A DNA stretch of 64,000 nt, taken from assembly GCF_015694735.1 (NCBI RefSeq), contig NZ_JADQDP010000001.1, positions 992,001-1,056,000 of the forward strand. Direction: 5' to 3'. Source of the stretch: Hymenobacter properus (GTDB taxonomy: Bacteria; Bacteroidota; Bacteroidia; Cytophagales; Hymenobacteraceae). Under the pieces are notes generated by a model that was not told the DNA's origin, made no database searches, and saw only the letters and a program-made list of their open reading frames with translations. This document shows, piece by piece, positions 1-8,731 of this stretch (position 1 is its first letter; each line of letters begins with the position of its first letter). Position numbers and translations under genes: made by a program.

Positions 1-687
1 AAGCAGGTGATTCAGGAAGATGCCGCGTTGAAGATGCTGGCCAAGCTGGCCACCTTCGCCGGCGTGAATGCCGATACCACCGGCCAATACGGCGCCACGG
101 TAACGGGCACCAACACGACCATCCCCGCCGCCAACTGGAACGAGGGCCTGTTTCCCTTCCTGCAAATGGAGGCGCAGATTAACCGCATGGTGCGCCCCTA
201 CATTCTGGATGGCGTGCAAAACGGCCTGTACCTGCGCCGCCTCAACGCCATCCCGAACGCGCTGAACGACTCGCAGCGCGACCAGCAGGCCAAGTTCAAT
301 CTGATTGAGGCCGTGTTCGACTACTTCACCTTCGCCGCCGCCGGTCTGGTGAACACCGACTTCGTGGTAGACGGCACGGCCGTGGCTTTCGCAGCCCGGA
401 ACCAGTACGCCGTGGGCGCCGTGGAATCGCCCCAGGCCGACCACACGGTATTTGCCATCCCCGGCGCCATCAGCCAGGGCATGGACGGTCAGAACGTGGG
501 CACGAGCCTGTTCAACATCGACGTGGAAGTACAGCGCAAGTGCGAAACCGTAACCCGCGCCGGCCGCACGGTAAAGCGCTGGTTCGACGTGTACGACTTC
601 ACGCTGCCTTACTTCGACCTGCTACACGACCCCTACCGTTTGGGCGGCAGCACGAACACGGGCGTGCTGAAGGTGACCAAGGTATAA
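1..687 (+). CDS. Phage structural protein, C-terminal part (possible major capsid protein)
   Basis: The reading frame is open at the left edge, so only the last 228 or so residues are visible and the true start lies outside. The product is rich in Asn, Ala and aromatic residues, has no membrane segment and ends in a beta-rich stretch (FDVYDFTLPYFDLLHDPYR). It is followed by a strong terminator and then by connector and tail genes, which is where a major capsid protein usually sits in tailed phages. That position is the main reason for the tentative name; I do not recognise a diagnostic capsid motif. It could instead be another abundant head protein. Confidence 0.45.
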   Translation, partial: KQVIQEDAALKMLAKLATFAGVNADTTGQYGATVTGTNTTIPAANWNEGLFPFLQMEAQINRMVRPYILDGVQNGLYLRRLNAIPNALNDSQRDQQAKFNLIEAVFDYFTFAAAGLVNTDFVVDGTAVAFAARNQYAVGAVESPQADHTVFAIPGAISQGMDGQNVGTSLFNIDVEVQRKCETVTRAGRTVKRWFDVYDFTLPYFDLLHDPYRLGGSTNTGVLKVTKV

Positions 688-708
688 TTACCCATCCGCT
701 CTGCTACG

Positions 709-740
709 AAAGCCCCGGCCCGCAATGGCTGGGGCTTTTT
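709..740 (+). terminator. Rho-independent terminator after the capsid-like gene
   Basis: A GC-rich stem (AGCCCCGGCC pairing with GGCTGGGGCT, loop CGCAAT) is followed by a run of T. It separates the first gene from the downstream connector genes, as expected for a highly expressed capsid gene that needs its own transcript end. Confidence 0.8.
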
Positions 741-785
741 GCGTCTGGTTTCCGGCCGGGCGCCTTCCCAGCGGTATTTCGTAGC

Positions 786-1817
786 ATGCCAACCGAGCCG
801 CTGAACTGCCTTGAATCCCTGGTGGGCCTTGCGCCTGCCGCGCTGCCCTGCTTCCCCCTGCCCAGCGGCGACACCGACTGGATTACCGCCAGCAGCCGCG
901 CGGGCTCGGCCGGCGGGGCGGTGTACGTGAGCCAGCTGGCCGGCCTGAACTTTCAGCCCGCCAAAGCTGACCCCCCCACCGACGTGTACGACCGGCTGGG
1001 CAAGGCCCGCAACAGCGCGGCGGCTTACGTCCGGACGGCCATTCAGCAGGCCCGCGGCTACGGCTTCGGAGCCGCCCTGTTCAGCGCCAGCGGCCAACTG
1101 GGCAAGGCCGGCAACGGCAGCGTGTACCAAGGCGCAGCAGCCCTCACGCTCACCACGAACTACGTGGAGGGCGGCGGCTACAAGGTGACGGCCCTGGCGC
1201 TGCAAACGACCGTTACCGTGGCCGACGTGGCCATTCAGCTCGACGGTGTAACGGTGGCCACCATCACCACGAACGCCCCGCTGCAATCCATCACGCCCTT
1301 CGTCATTCCCTTCGACGGCGCTGTGCACCAGCTCGTGCCGGTGGGCCTGCCCGACGGCGTGCGCCCGCTGACCGGCCAGCTGTTCTGTACCACCGGCTGC
1401 AACAGCATGGGCCCCGGCACTTTCGGCGGCTCCGTGGCCCGCGGGCTCTCCGGCGTCACCAGCAGCACCCCCAACGCGGGCTTTTTGCTGCGGGTGCAGG
1501 AGGTGTGCACGGCCGAAGACGACGTGCTCTGCTACGCGACGACGGCTAGTGCGGAGCTGGCCGATTCGCTGGCCCGGGCCGTGCAGGCCATGGCTGGCTA
1601 CTACTTCCTGATGGATTTGTTCAGCCAGGCCAACTACTCGCGCTACACGCTGCTCGACCAGAAGCAGATGGACTACCTGGCCAACACACAGTTCAAGCCC
1701 TACGCCGACCAGATGATTGCCTGGCTCTCCCAGCCCCAGGGCCTGGGTCGGCTGAAGCACCCCTGCTACACCTGCCAGCCCAACCCCTACGGCCCGCGCC
1801 TGGCCAAAACCGCCTAA
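786..1817 (+). CDS. Phage structural protein of unknown function
   Basis: A 343-residue protein. I chose the ATG at 786 because upstream codons in this frame overlap the capsid-like gene and its terminator. The first half is Ala/Gly/Ser rich and beta-like; the middle carries repeated valine- and threonine-rich strands (TVTVADVAIQLDGVTVATI); the last 100 residues look helical, and the end carries a C-x-x-C pair (CYTCQPNPYG). It sits between the capsid-like gene and the connector genes, with its stop overlapping the next start by one base, so it is probably a virion or connector component. I do not recognise the family. Confidence 0.6.
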   Translation: MPTEPLNCLESLVGLAPAALPCFPLPSGDTDWITASSRAGSAGGAVYVSQLAGLNFQPAKADPPTDVYDRLGKARNSAAAYVRTAIQQARGYGFGAALFSASGQLGKAGNGSVYQGAAALTLTTNYVEGGGYKVTALALQTTVTVADVAIQLDGVTVATITTNAPLQSITPFVIPFDGAVHQLVPVGLPDGVRPLTGQLFCTTGCNSMGPGTFGGSVARGLSGVTSSTPNAGFLLRVQEVCTAEDDVLCYATTASAELADSLARAVQAMAGYYFLMDLFSQANYSRYTLLDQKQMDYLANTQFKPYADQMIAWLSQPQGLGRLKHPCYTCQPNPYGPRLAKTA

Positions 1818-2332
1818 TGGAAACGCTGCCCCAAAAGCTCGCCCGCACCAAGGAAGCGGTGCTGCAGGCCGGCCCCCGGCTGGCGCTGCTCTACGCCACG
1901 ACCGTGCTGGCGTTGGTGACCTTGCGCATTCAGTCGCAGGGCCTGACGGGCAAGCACTACAGCCCGACGCTGATTCCGACCTTTTTCTTTGGCAAAGAGG
2001 CGCTGAACGCGGGCGGCCGGGCCTACATCAAGAAGAACAAGCTGGGCAACTGGGCCGGGCTCCGGGCCGCTGAAGGCCTGCAAACGGCCTTTGTGGACCT
2101 GACGCACTCCGGCCGGATGATGCGCAGCCTGGCTGTGACGGGCAAGGGCGCCAACGGGGCGGTGTTTCTGGCCGCCATCGTCGCCGCCGACCAGGAGAGC
2201 GCCACCAAGGTAGAGCGCAACCTCGCCCGCTACGGCAACTGGCTCCAACCTCTCCCAAGCGAAGCCGCCGAAGCGCAAGCGGCCGTGGCAGCGGAGCTAC
2301 AGCGCATCACCAAGCAGATTCTGGAAGCATGA
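1817..2332 (+). CDS. Phage virion morphogenesis / tail-completion-like protein
   Basis: 171 residues, starting at an ATG that overlaps the previous stop by one base (TAATG). It is basic and mostly helical. The central DLTHSGRMMRSL segment resembles the signature of phage virion morphogenesis or minor tail proteins of the gpG/HK97 gp10 type, which act at the head-tail joining step. The C-terminus is an Ala/Glu-rich helix. Position between capsid and tail genes agrees. The family assignment rests on this short motif and on synteny, so it is tentative. Confidence 0.5.
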   Translation: METLPQKLARTKEAVLQAGPRLALLYATTVLALVTLRIQSQGLTGKHYSPTLIPTFFFGKEALNAGGRAYIKKNKLGNWAGLRAAEGLQTAFVDLTHSGRMMRSLAVTGKGANGAVFLAAIVAADQESATKVERNLARYGNWLQPLPSEAAEAQAAVAAELQRITKQILEA

Positions 2333-2712
2333 AGAAGCTACGCGACGATGAGTGCATTCACGAACAATACACCATCCCCATTTTCGAGGTAAAACTGCAT
2401 GTATTGGTGGCCAATGACATGGCAGCGGCCTGGGGCATCCTGTGGCCCGAGATAGGCCTACCCGACCCGGCGGCTTTTGGGCTGTTCTGGTTTGAGGAAA
2501 GCACACGCACGGCCTACATGGGCCTGCGGGGCGACGCCAACGCACAAACCGTGGCCCACGAAGCGCTTCATATCACGCACGCCATCCTGGAGAACATCGG
2601 CCACAAGCCCAGCTACACCAACTCCGAAATCGAGTGCTACCTGCTGGGCTACATCGTGAACCTAGCCACGCCCACCAAGAAAGATAAGCGCATAAAACAC
2701 CCCGCCCTGTGA
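2329..2712 (+). CDS. Small phage zincin-like protein (HExxH)
   Basis: 127 residues, starting four bases inside the previous gene (ATGA overlap). A clear zinc-metallopeptidase motif, VAHEALHITH, lies at residues 75-84 (H77, E78, H81), followed about 16 residues later by an acidic NSEIECYLLGY helix that could supply a third ligand. There is no signal peptide, so it acts in the cytoplasm or virion. The role is unknown: possibilities are virion maturation cleavage or a host-directed protease. The neighbours are head-tail connector genes and translation appears coupled on both sides. Confidence 0.65.
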   Translation: MKKLRDDECIHEQYTIPIFEVKLHVLVANDMAAAWGILWPEIGLPDPAAFGLFWFEESTRTAYMGLRGDANAQTVAHEALHITHAILENIGHKPSYTNSEIECYLLGYIVNLATPTKKDKRIKHPAL

Positions 2713-3353
2713 CTGAAGCCCTTGCCGACCTGCTAGCCGACCGCATCCGCCCGCTCCCCTTTGCCGAGCGCGTGGTGGGACTGGCGCGCCCGGTCGATAC
2801 GCTCACCAGCGACGCCTTCGAGGGCAAGGAGCAGCCGCGGCGCCTCAAGACGCCCATGCCGGTGGCTTACCCCGCCGGCACGGCCGCCTGCGACCGTGAC
2901 GAGCGCTACTTGCTGCCCAGCCGCGAAACCAATGGCATCTTCTTCTTCGAGGACCGCGGCACCGTCTCGCGCCCCATCGTGGCCGGGCTGAGCGAGTCCG
3001 AAAGCACGCTGCTGCTATTGGGCTGGCTCAACCACGAAGCGCCCAACGTGCCCACCGAAAACCAGGCCATCGACGCGCTGTGGAAGGCTCTCAAAATCGG
3101 CCCGGCCCGGCTCACTGCTGGCGACTACCAGGGGCTGGGCATCACCGCCACCGTGCTGCCCGCTGAAGCGGCCCTGTTCACCAAATACACCTACGCGGCC
3201 GAGGTAGACCCCATGCTCTACCCGCCCTACCGGCTGATAGGGCTGGAGCTGAAATGCCGCTACCGCCTCAAGCCCATTTGTGTGCCCGCGCCGCCCGCCG
3301 AAGAAGTGCCGGCCGGGCTGCTTCCCCTATTGCTTAACGGCCCGCTTGCATGA
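2709..3353 (+). CDS. Phage tail-completion-region protein, unknown
   Basis: 214 residues from a GTG start that overlaps the previous stop (GTGA). It has no membrane segment and no recognisable catalytic motif. Proline-rich stretches (IRPLPF, YPPYRLIG, VPAPPAEEVP) alternate with short helices. It lies in a chain of overlapping genes between connectors and the tail chaperone, where tail-terminator or tail-tube proteins are normally found; that role is only inferred from position. Confidence 0.55.
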   Translation: MTEALADLLADRIRPLPFAERVVGLARPVDTLTSDAFEGKEQPRRLKTPMPVAYPAGTAACDRDERYLLPSRETNGIFFFEDRGTVSRPIVAGLSESESTLLLLGWLNHEAPNVPTENQAIDALWKALKIGPARLTAGDYQGLGITATVLPAEAALFTKYTYAAEVDPMLYPPYRLIGLELKCRYRLKPICVPAPPAEEVPAGLLPLLLNGPLA

Positions 3354-3754
3354 GTACGACCCTAACCCTTGCCTATTGGATTGACGCCCTGCTGCTGGCC
3401 GCCTTGGCCTACTGCTGGGCCTCGGTACTGGTGCAGCCCGGGATGCTGCTGGCGCCGGTGCAGGCGTGGGTGCGGCGCCTCCATCGGCGGGCTTGGTTTT
3501 ACTTCTACATCGAAGGCAGCCCTGGCCATGTAAATGCCGGGCAAATGGAGGTGGAATACTATGCCGGCCACGACCTCGACAATCAGTGGTGGTGGGCGCC
3601 GCTGTGGGGCTGCTTCAAGTGTGTGGCTGGCCAGTGGGCTTTTTGGGGCTACCTGCTGCTGTTTCCGCTCTCGGCTTACCACCTGCTGGCTCACCTGTCT
3701 TTCGTGGCCGTCACCATCCTTATCAGCATCCTGCTCAACAAATGGAGCCAGTAA
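3350..3754 (+). CDS. Phage membrane protein with WGCFKCVAGQ motif
   Basis: 134 residues, ATG overlapping the previous TGA. One hydrophobic segment at the N-terminus (about residues 8-35) and a pair near the C-terminus (about 95-130) flank an aromatic, soluble middle with WWWAPLWGCFKCVAGQW, including a C-x-x-C pair. A membrane protein inside a tail gene cluster is unusual in phages of other phyla. Function unknown; it might help assembly at the membrane or exclude superinfecting phages. Confidence 0.55.
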   Translation: MSTTLTLAYWIDALLLAALAYCWASVLVQPGMLLAPVQAWVRRLHRRAWFYFYIEGSPGHVNAGQMEVEYYAGHDLDNQWWWAPLWGCFKCVAGQWAFWGYLLLFPLSAYHLLAHLSFVAVTILISILLNKWSQ

Positions 3755-4251
3755 CCCCGACCATCATTTCCCCGCCCGTCGACTGCGAGAGCTTCACCAC
3801 GCCCGACGGGACTACCTACACCCGCACCGACACGCTGGCGCTGGGCCGGGCGCGCCTGTTGCAGCGGTTCCAAACCGAGCTGCAGTTCGGCACCAGCATT
3901 CCGGCCCTGCAAAAGCTGGTCATGGAAACCTACGCCGCCTACAATTCCCGCCGGGATGTGGACGGGGCCCAACTGCTGGGCAGCCTGAAAGATCGGCTGG
4001 ACCTGCTGGGGCAGAACCGCATGCGCGAGGCCGAAATCGTGGCCCTGTTCTACAACGCCCCCGACGAAGACCCCACCAGCTACGACCACGCCGCCATCAC
4101 GCAAAAGGTCAACGTGGCATGGAGGGCCATAGATGCGGATTTTTTTACCCATGCAGCCTTCAAGCTATTGCTGCGTACCGCGACACACTACCCAAGTCTG
4201 GAAAATCTGGCAACGCCGGAACCGTCGGCCCCCGGCTTGCCGACCGCTTAG
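3742..4251 (+). CDS. Tail assembly chaperone, short form (gpG-like)
   Basis: 169 residues from the ATG at 3742, overlapping the previous gene by 13 bases. The product is mostly helical and has no membrane segment. It lies directly before the tape measure gene, and a frame one base back continues to 4391 beyond a run of seven T residues, the layout of the lambda G/GT tail assembly chaperones that coat the tape measure during tail assembly. The protein sequence alone is not diagnostic; position and frameshift layout support the call. Confidence 0.65.
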   Translation: MEPVTPTIISPPVDCESFTTPDGTTYTRTDTLALGRARLLQRFQTELQFGTSIPALQKLVMETYAAYNSRRDVDGAQLLGSLKDRLDLLGQNRMREAEIVALFYNAPDEDPTSYDHAAITQKVNVAWRAIDADFFTHAAFKLLLRTATHYPSLENLATPEPSAPGLPTA

Positions 4252-4391
4252 CCGCCGACGAAGAACACTGGTCGGAAGTCCTCTACCACGTCGGCAAAGG
4301 ACTGGCCAGCGAATACGACCCGCTCATGCGGATGCCCGCCCCTGAATTCTACCGCCTTCTCGACACGCACCGGCGCAACGCCAAAACCTAA
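3742..4391 (+). CDS. Tail assembly chaperone, -1 frameshift extended form (gpGT-like)
   Basis: If ribosomes slip back one base on the run of seven T at 4140-4146, residues 1-135 of the short form join an 81-residue tail encoded in the other frame (starting YPCSLQAIAAYRD and ending DTHRRNAKT), giving about 216 residues. The tail is well formed and ends seven bases before the tape measure start. The downstream frame has no good start codon of its own near the junction. In lambda-like phages the longer protein binds the tape measure through its T domain. Expression by frameshift is inferred. Confidence 0.6.
4140..4146 (+). promoter_or_regulatory. Slippery heptamer T TTT TTT for -1 frameshifting
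   Basis: In the frame of the 3742 gene the codons read GAT TTT TTT ACC, so the seven T form a perfect X XXY YYZ slippery site. A -1 slip leads into the frame that ends at 4391. I did not find an obvious pseudoknot by eye, but the following 60 bases could fold. Confidence 0.65.
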
Positions 4392-4397
4392 GCAGCC

Positions 4398-7300
4398 ATG
4401 CCCGAAGTATCCGCCGGCGATCTGCGCCTCGACCTCACCCAGTACCTGGCCGACCTTGACAAGGCCGGGGCCGCCGCGGGCAAGCTGCTCGACACGGTGC
4501 AAGCTGCCGGCGACGCCACCACGGCCAAGTTCAGCCAGGCCGCCCAGGCCCAGGTGCAGTTCAGCAACCAGCTGGCCAACGCCACGGCCGAGGCGCGCAA
4601 CGCCCAGGCGGCCACCCGTTCGGCCGCCGACGAGGTGCGCCGCCTCTCCGACGCCAACCGCGAGCTGGCTGCCGCGCAGAAAGGCCTGGGCTCGACCAGC
4701 GCGGAATACTTACGCCTAAAAGGGCTTATTGCGGAAAACACGCAGAAAATCAAGGAGGCCAAGTTTGCCATTGACGAAAACAAGCGGGCCACCGAAGCCG
4801 AGCGGGCCGCTGTGCAGGCCGTGCGCGATGCCCGTCGCGAGGAAGCCAACCAAACCAAGCTGGTCACCGCTGCCGCCAAGGATGCCGCCGCTGCTGCGAA
4901 GCAGGAGAGTATTGAAGTTAAGGCCGTAGCAGCCGCACAGCGCGAAGCTGCTACGGCCGCGAAGGAAAGCAACGCCGAAAGCGCCGGGGGTTCAGGAGGC
5001 GGCTTTTTTGGGGGCCTGCTGAACAAGTTGCCGGGGTTGGGCGCGGGGTTGTTTTCCGTGGGTGCCATTATCGACAAAATCAAGGAAAAGGTAACGCAAG
5101 GACTTGACGACTACGCGGCCCTTTCCGGCATCCAAAACACGTTCAAGGCCATTGCAGGCAGTGCCAGCGAGGGAGCCCGCGAGTATGCGTTTGTGAAGCA
5201 GCGGGCCAATGAGCTAGGGCTTGAGCTAACGTCTACGGCCCGCGCCTATACCGGCCTGTATGCCGCCGCGAAGGAATCAAACTTTTCAGTAGCCACCACC
5301 CGTGATTTATACGTCGGCCTAACCGCTGCCGGGAAAGTGCTTGACCGTAGCCAGGAAGAAATACGGTCTTCGTTGGTAGCCGTGGAACAGATGATTTCCA
5401 AAGGCACGGTCAGCAGCCAAGAACTGAAATTGCAGTTGGGCAATGCCTTGCCGGGGGCATTCGGGTTGGCGGCGAAAGCGGCGGGCCTCACCACCGAAGC
5501 CTTTACAAAGCAGTTGGCAACGGGCAAGATTTTAGCCAGTGACTTTCTGCCCAAGTTCGCGGCCGTGCTAAAGGAAAAGTACGTCAATTCGACGGAAGAC
5601 GCCGCCGCCGGGGTGCGGTCGAATCTAGGCCGTATCAATACCGCCTTTCAGGAAAGCAGCGCCAAAATCGGGGCGTTTTTAGCTCCAGCGGTTAAATACG
5701 TGGCCGACTTCGTAAGCAGCACCAAACGGGCGTCCGAAGTCACGGCCGAAGAACAGGTAAAGCTGGAGGAATCGTTAGTGGCTATCACGTCGCTAAACGT
5801 GGGCAACAGCGAGCGCACCCGCCTCATCAAAGAGCTGCAAGCGGAGTACCCCGCTTTTTTGGGCAACATCGACGCCGAAAAGGTCAGCAATGAGCAGCTT
5901 TCAACCGCTATCGACAAGGTTTCTGAGTCGTTGGTTAATAAAATTCTGATTCAAAAAGAGGATGAAAAGATAGCCGACCAAGCCAAGAAAACAGCCGACG
6001 CACTCTATAAACGCACCGCCGCCCAGGTCGAAATCACCAAGCAGTTAGCCGCGCTGAATTTGGAGCGCCAGCGCAACATCAACAGCAGCAACGGGGTGCG
6101 CGCCATTAATGACAACGGCAGCGTGGGCTTCGGCATTGACTTTCGCAAGGAAAACCAGGGCCTGCCGGTCGATGTAGCCGGGCAGAATACGGTTGATTTA
6201 ATTGCCCAGCGGAAGGTGGCGATTTCGACCCTTTCACCCGCCTACGAACGGCTGTTCGCGGCCGTGAAAGCCTACCGGGAAGCGCAAGTAGTGCTCAATA
6301 CAGAGGAGGACAAGGGCAACGAGTTGACGCGCCAAAAGGCGCTGTTTATGCAGGCGTTGGGCATTTCTACAGCTGCTTCTACGGGTGCATTGAATGGCAA
6401 CGCTGCCGCCCTCACCAAGTCCATTGACGCGCTGCAAGCCCACCGCAAGGAAATCAGCGACCAAATGCAGGCGCTGAAAACCAACGACTACAACGACGGG
6501 CCCTACCGGGCTAAATTGGCCGCTTTTAAGGCCGACCTAGATAAAACGGATAAGCTGATAAACGAACTGCTAGGGAAGCAAGACAAAGCAGCCATAAGCC
6601 AGCAGAAAAAGCAAGAAAGCCTTTTAGCCGCTTATCTACGCGAACAGCAGACCTACAAAGAGCTGGCGCTAAAGGCCAGTGAAGCACAGGCCGACGACGC
6701 AAAGTCCGCTTCTGAGCGTCAATTTCAGCTTGACCTCACCAACATATACGAAGCCAGCCGGAAGCTAAAGGCAGCTAAAAAGGCGGCGGGAAAGGGCGGC
6801 GAACTAGATTCGGTGCAAACCGAGCAAGAAAACATCTTGCTACAGGGTGCTTATGATGCTCACTACAAGCGCCTGCTGTCTATTCAGCGCACCTACCAAG
6901 ACCAACAGTTAAGCCTTGCTAAAGACGGAGACGAAAAGCAGCTCAAGCAGCTTGATTTAAACTTTGAACGGGAACAGGAAAAGTATGCCAATCAGGCTGG
7001 GCTTAAAAAAGATAGTCAGTTAAAATACGAACGCGAACGCGCCAAGCTGTTATTCGACCAAGAACAGAAGCGGCTTGACGAACAGCAGGCGCTAGACCTT
7101 GCCGTTGCTGAATCGGCCGCCCTCGACTTCACCGACCCGGTAAAAGCCGAGGAAGTGCGGCAACAGGGCGTGTATGCCGTGAAGCTGAAGTATGCGCTGC
7201 TTGAGGTGGAGCTAAAAAAACGCATCCGGGACAATGACCCTACTACAAACACCGAAAAAGCGGTTAAGGATGCCCAGAACGCGGTGGATGCCCTGCAAGC

Positions 7301-8243
7301 CACCCGCAACAAGGCCAAGCCCTTCGACCTCTACCGCTACATTCTCGGAAAAGCCGATTCCCCCGAGCTGCGGAAGGCACTCGATGAAACGGCCGCTAAT
7401 GTGGCGGGCTTCTACCGGGAGATGCTGCAAACCCAGCAACAGGCGGCGGCGCAACGGGCAAACGACGCCACTACCGCCATATCCGAATTGCAAAACCAGC
7501 TTACGCAGGAATTGCAATACCGGGAAGAAGGAAGCGCCGCCAACGTGGCCGCTACGCGGGCGGCCATTGCCGAACAGCGTCAAATTAGAAAGGATGCCCT
7601 AGCTGAGCAGCGCGAGGCGGCGCAGGCCCAGGTGTTACTTGATACGGTCACACAGGCCGGAAACCTGATAACAGCCATTTCAAACATCTTCGCTGGCACC
7701 TCCAAACTTGACCTGCTGTTGCCGGGCGCGGGTATTGCGGCGGGTATTACACTCAGTTCGTTGTTGGTTGGGGCGTTCGCCGCCTCGAAGGTTGCCGCCT
7801 ACAATCAGGCCAGCAACATTGGCAAGGGCTACTTTAACGGTGGCTTCACGCCCGAGGGCGGCAAATACGAAGAGGCGGGCACCGTGCACAAAGGCGAGTT
7901 TGTCGCCAATCAGGAACTCACCCGCGACTACCGCCCGCTGTTCAAGGCCCTGCACGAAGGGCAGCCGCAGCATATTGATTGGAGCGACCCAAAACTAGCG
8001 GCGCTACTGCCCGACCACACATTGCCGGGCAAGCTGCGCGAAGAACGGCAGGCCAGCATCGAACACCACTACCGCCTGAGCATGGAGCCGCTGCAAGCCA
8101 AGTTCGACGAAATGGAAACCCGATTAGCCAGCATCGACGCGACCAACAAGCGTATGGCCGAACGGTGGGATACCCATCCAACCGAAACCGGCTTCATGAA
8201 GATTGACCCTGAAACCAATAGCATTCACCGCATCAACGCCTAG
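4398..8243 (+). CDS. Phage tail tape measure protein
   Basis: 1,281 residues, the length of which should set tail length. The first 190 residues are an Ala/Lys/Glu coiled coil. A Gly-rich linker (SAGGSGGGFFGGLLNKLPGLG) leads to the conserved tape measure domain (about residues 250-400), with ELGLELTSTARAYTGLYAAA, VEQMISKGTVSSQELKLQLG and ASDFLPKFAAVL, typical of that family. A long charged coiled coil follows (650-1080), then a hydrophobic segment (about 1090-1135) that could enter the host membrane during DNA delivery. Codon use shifts to slightly lower GC in the middle. It follows the tail chaperones, as expected. Confidence 0.92.
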   Translation: MPEVSAGDLRLDLTQYLADLDKAGAAAGKLLDTVQAAGDATTAKFSQAAQAQVQFSNQLANATAEARNAQAATRSAADEVRRLSDANRELAAAQKGLGSTSAEYLRLKGLIAENTQKIKEAKFAIDENKRATEAERAAVQAVRDARREEANQTKLVTAAAKDAAAAAKQESIEVKAVAAAQREAATAAKESNAESAGGSGGGFFGGLLNKLPGLGAGLFSVGAIIDKIKEKVTQGLDDYAALSGIQNTFKAIAGSASEGAREYAFVKQRANELGLELTSTARAYTGLYAAAKESNFSVATTRDLYVGLTAAGKVLDRSQEEIRSSLVAVEQMISKGTVSSQELKLQLGNALPGAFGLAAKAAGLTTEAFTKQLATGKILASDFLPKFAAVLKEKYVNSTEDAAAGVRSNLGRINTAFQESSAKIGAFLAPAVKYVADFVSSTKRASEVTAEEQVKLEESLVAITSLNVGNSERTRLIKELQAEYPAFLGNIDAEKVSNEQLSTAIDKVSESLVNKILIQKEDEKIADQAKKTADALYKRTAAQVEITKQLAALNLERQRNINSSNGVRAINDNGSVGFGIDFRKENQGLPVDVAGQNTVDLIAQRKVAISTLSPAYERLFAAVKAYREAQVVLNTEEDKGNELTRQKALFMQALGISTAASTGALNGNAAALTKSIDALQAHRKEISDQMQALKTNDYNDGPYRAKLAAFKADLDKTDKLINELLGKQDKAAISQQKKQESLLAAYLREQQTYKELALKASEAQADDAKSASERQFQLDLTNIYEASRKLKAAKKAAGKGGELDSVQTEQENILLQGAYDAHYKRLLSIQRTYQDQQLSLAKDGDEKQLKQLDLNFEREQEKYANQAGLKKDSQLKYERERAKLLFDQEQKRLDEQQALDLAVAESAALDFTDPVKAEEVRQQGVYAVKLKYALLEVELKKRIRDNDPTTNTEKAVKDAQNAVDALQATRNKAKPFDLYRYILGKADSPELRKALDETAANVAGFYREMLQTQQQAAAQRANDATTAISELQNQLTQELQYREEGSAANVAATRAAIAEQRQIRKDALAEQREAAQAQVLLDTVTQAGNLITAISNIFAGTSKLDLLLPGAGIAAGITLSSLLVGAFAASKVAAYNQASNIGKGYFNGGFTPEGGKYEEAGTVHKGEFVANQELTRDYRPLFKALHEGQPQHIDWSDPKLAALLPDHTLPGKLREERQASIEHHYRLSMEPLQAKFDEMETRLASIDATNKRMAERWDTHPTETGFMKIDPETNSIHRINA

Positions 8244-8259
8244 TTTCATAAAAAAAGAA

Positions 8260-8592
8260 TCACTCTATATCATTCGTGCTGTCGGGTAGCTGCATGACGT
8301 GCTGAGAATGCGTAATAATTACGAAGTCATGCGTCTTTTCAACGATTGCGCCGGAGCCGTTTTTGATTTTGTACGTGTGACTGTAGCGCGTTCCCGTGGT
8401 AGTAGTATCGAGCAAGCTAGGCTCTATGTCTCGATTGTGAAAGCGGGTCGGCTGGCTGAATGAAACAGGGGCGTAGCTGCTGGCGTCGGTCGCGTGGGCT
8501 TTTACGTAGTCCGAAATGAGGCTTTCGGGCTTGCTGTTGGCCGAACAGCCGAACAGCGATAAGGCAAGGGGCAGCAGATAATTAGCTTTCAT
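8260..8592 (-). CDS. Small lipoprotein, phage-encoded, unknown function
   Basis: 110 residues. I start it at 8592 because this gives a lipoprotein signal (MKANYLLPLALSLFGC) with the lipobox ending at Cys16; the frame is open further upstream but that part is not signal-like. The mature part has no recognised domain. It is on the strand opposite the tail genes, immediately after the tape measure, and looks like a lysogenic-conversion gene, for example one that alters the envelope of the lysogen. That role is inferred from position only. Confidence 0.6.
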   Translation of the reverse strand: MKANYLLPLALSLFGCSANSKPESLISDYVKAHATDASSYAPVSFSQPTRFHNRDIEPSLLDTTTTGTRYSHTYKIKNGSGAIVEKTHDFVIITHSQHVMQLPDSTNDIE

Positions 8593-8697
8593 TCGGCCAA
8601 TATAGCGCGAAGCCCGCCAACGATTGCCCGCGCGCAAAAGGTGGCCTATCTCGCTTCGCGCAGATTTACGGACGATTGGCTTTTAAGGGCAAAACGC

Positions 8698-8731
8698 AAA
8701 GGCCCGGCCAAGTAATCGGCCGGGCCTTTTT
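8698..8731. terminator. Bidirectional hairpin terminator
   Basis: AAAGGCCCGGCC and GGCCGGGCCTTT pair around the loop AAGTAATC, with A and T runs on the two sides, so it can stop transcripts from either direction. It lies just beyond the stop of the leftward zinc-repeat gene. Confidence 0.8.

Noticed and set aside
633..1760. Long minus-strand frame (375 codons)
   Set aside because: It mirrors the plus-strand structural gene; composition is His/Gly/Arg-rich as expected from reading a GC-rich gene backwards.
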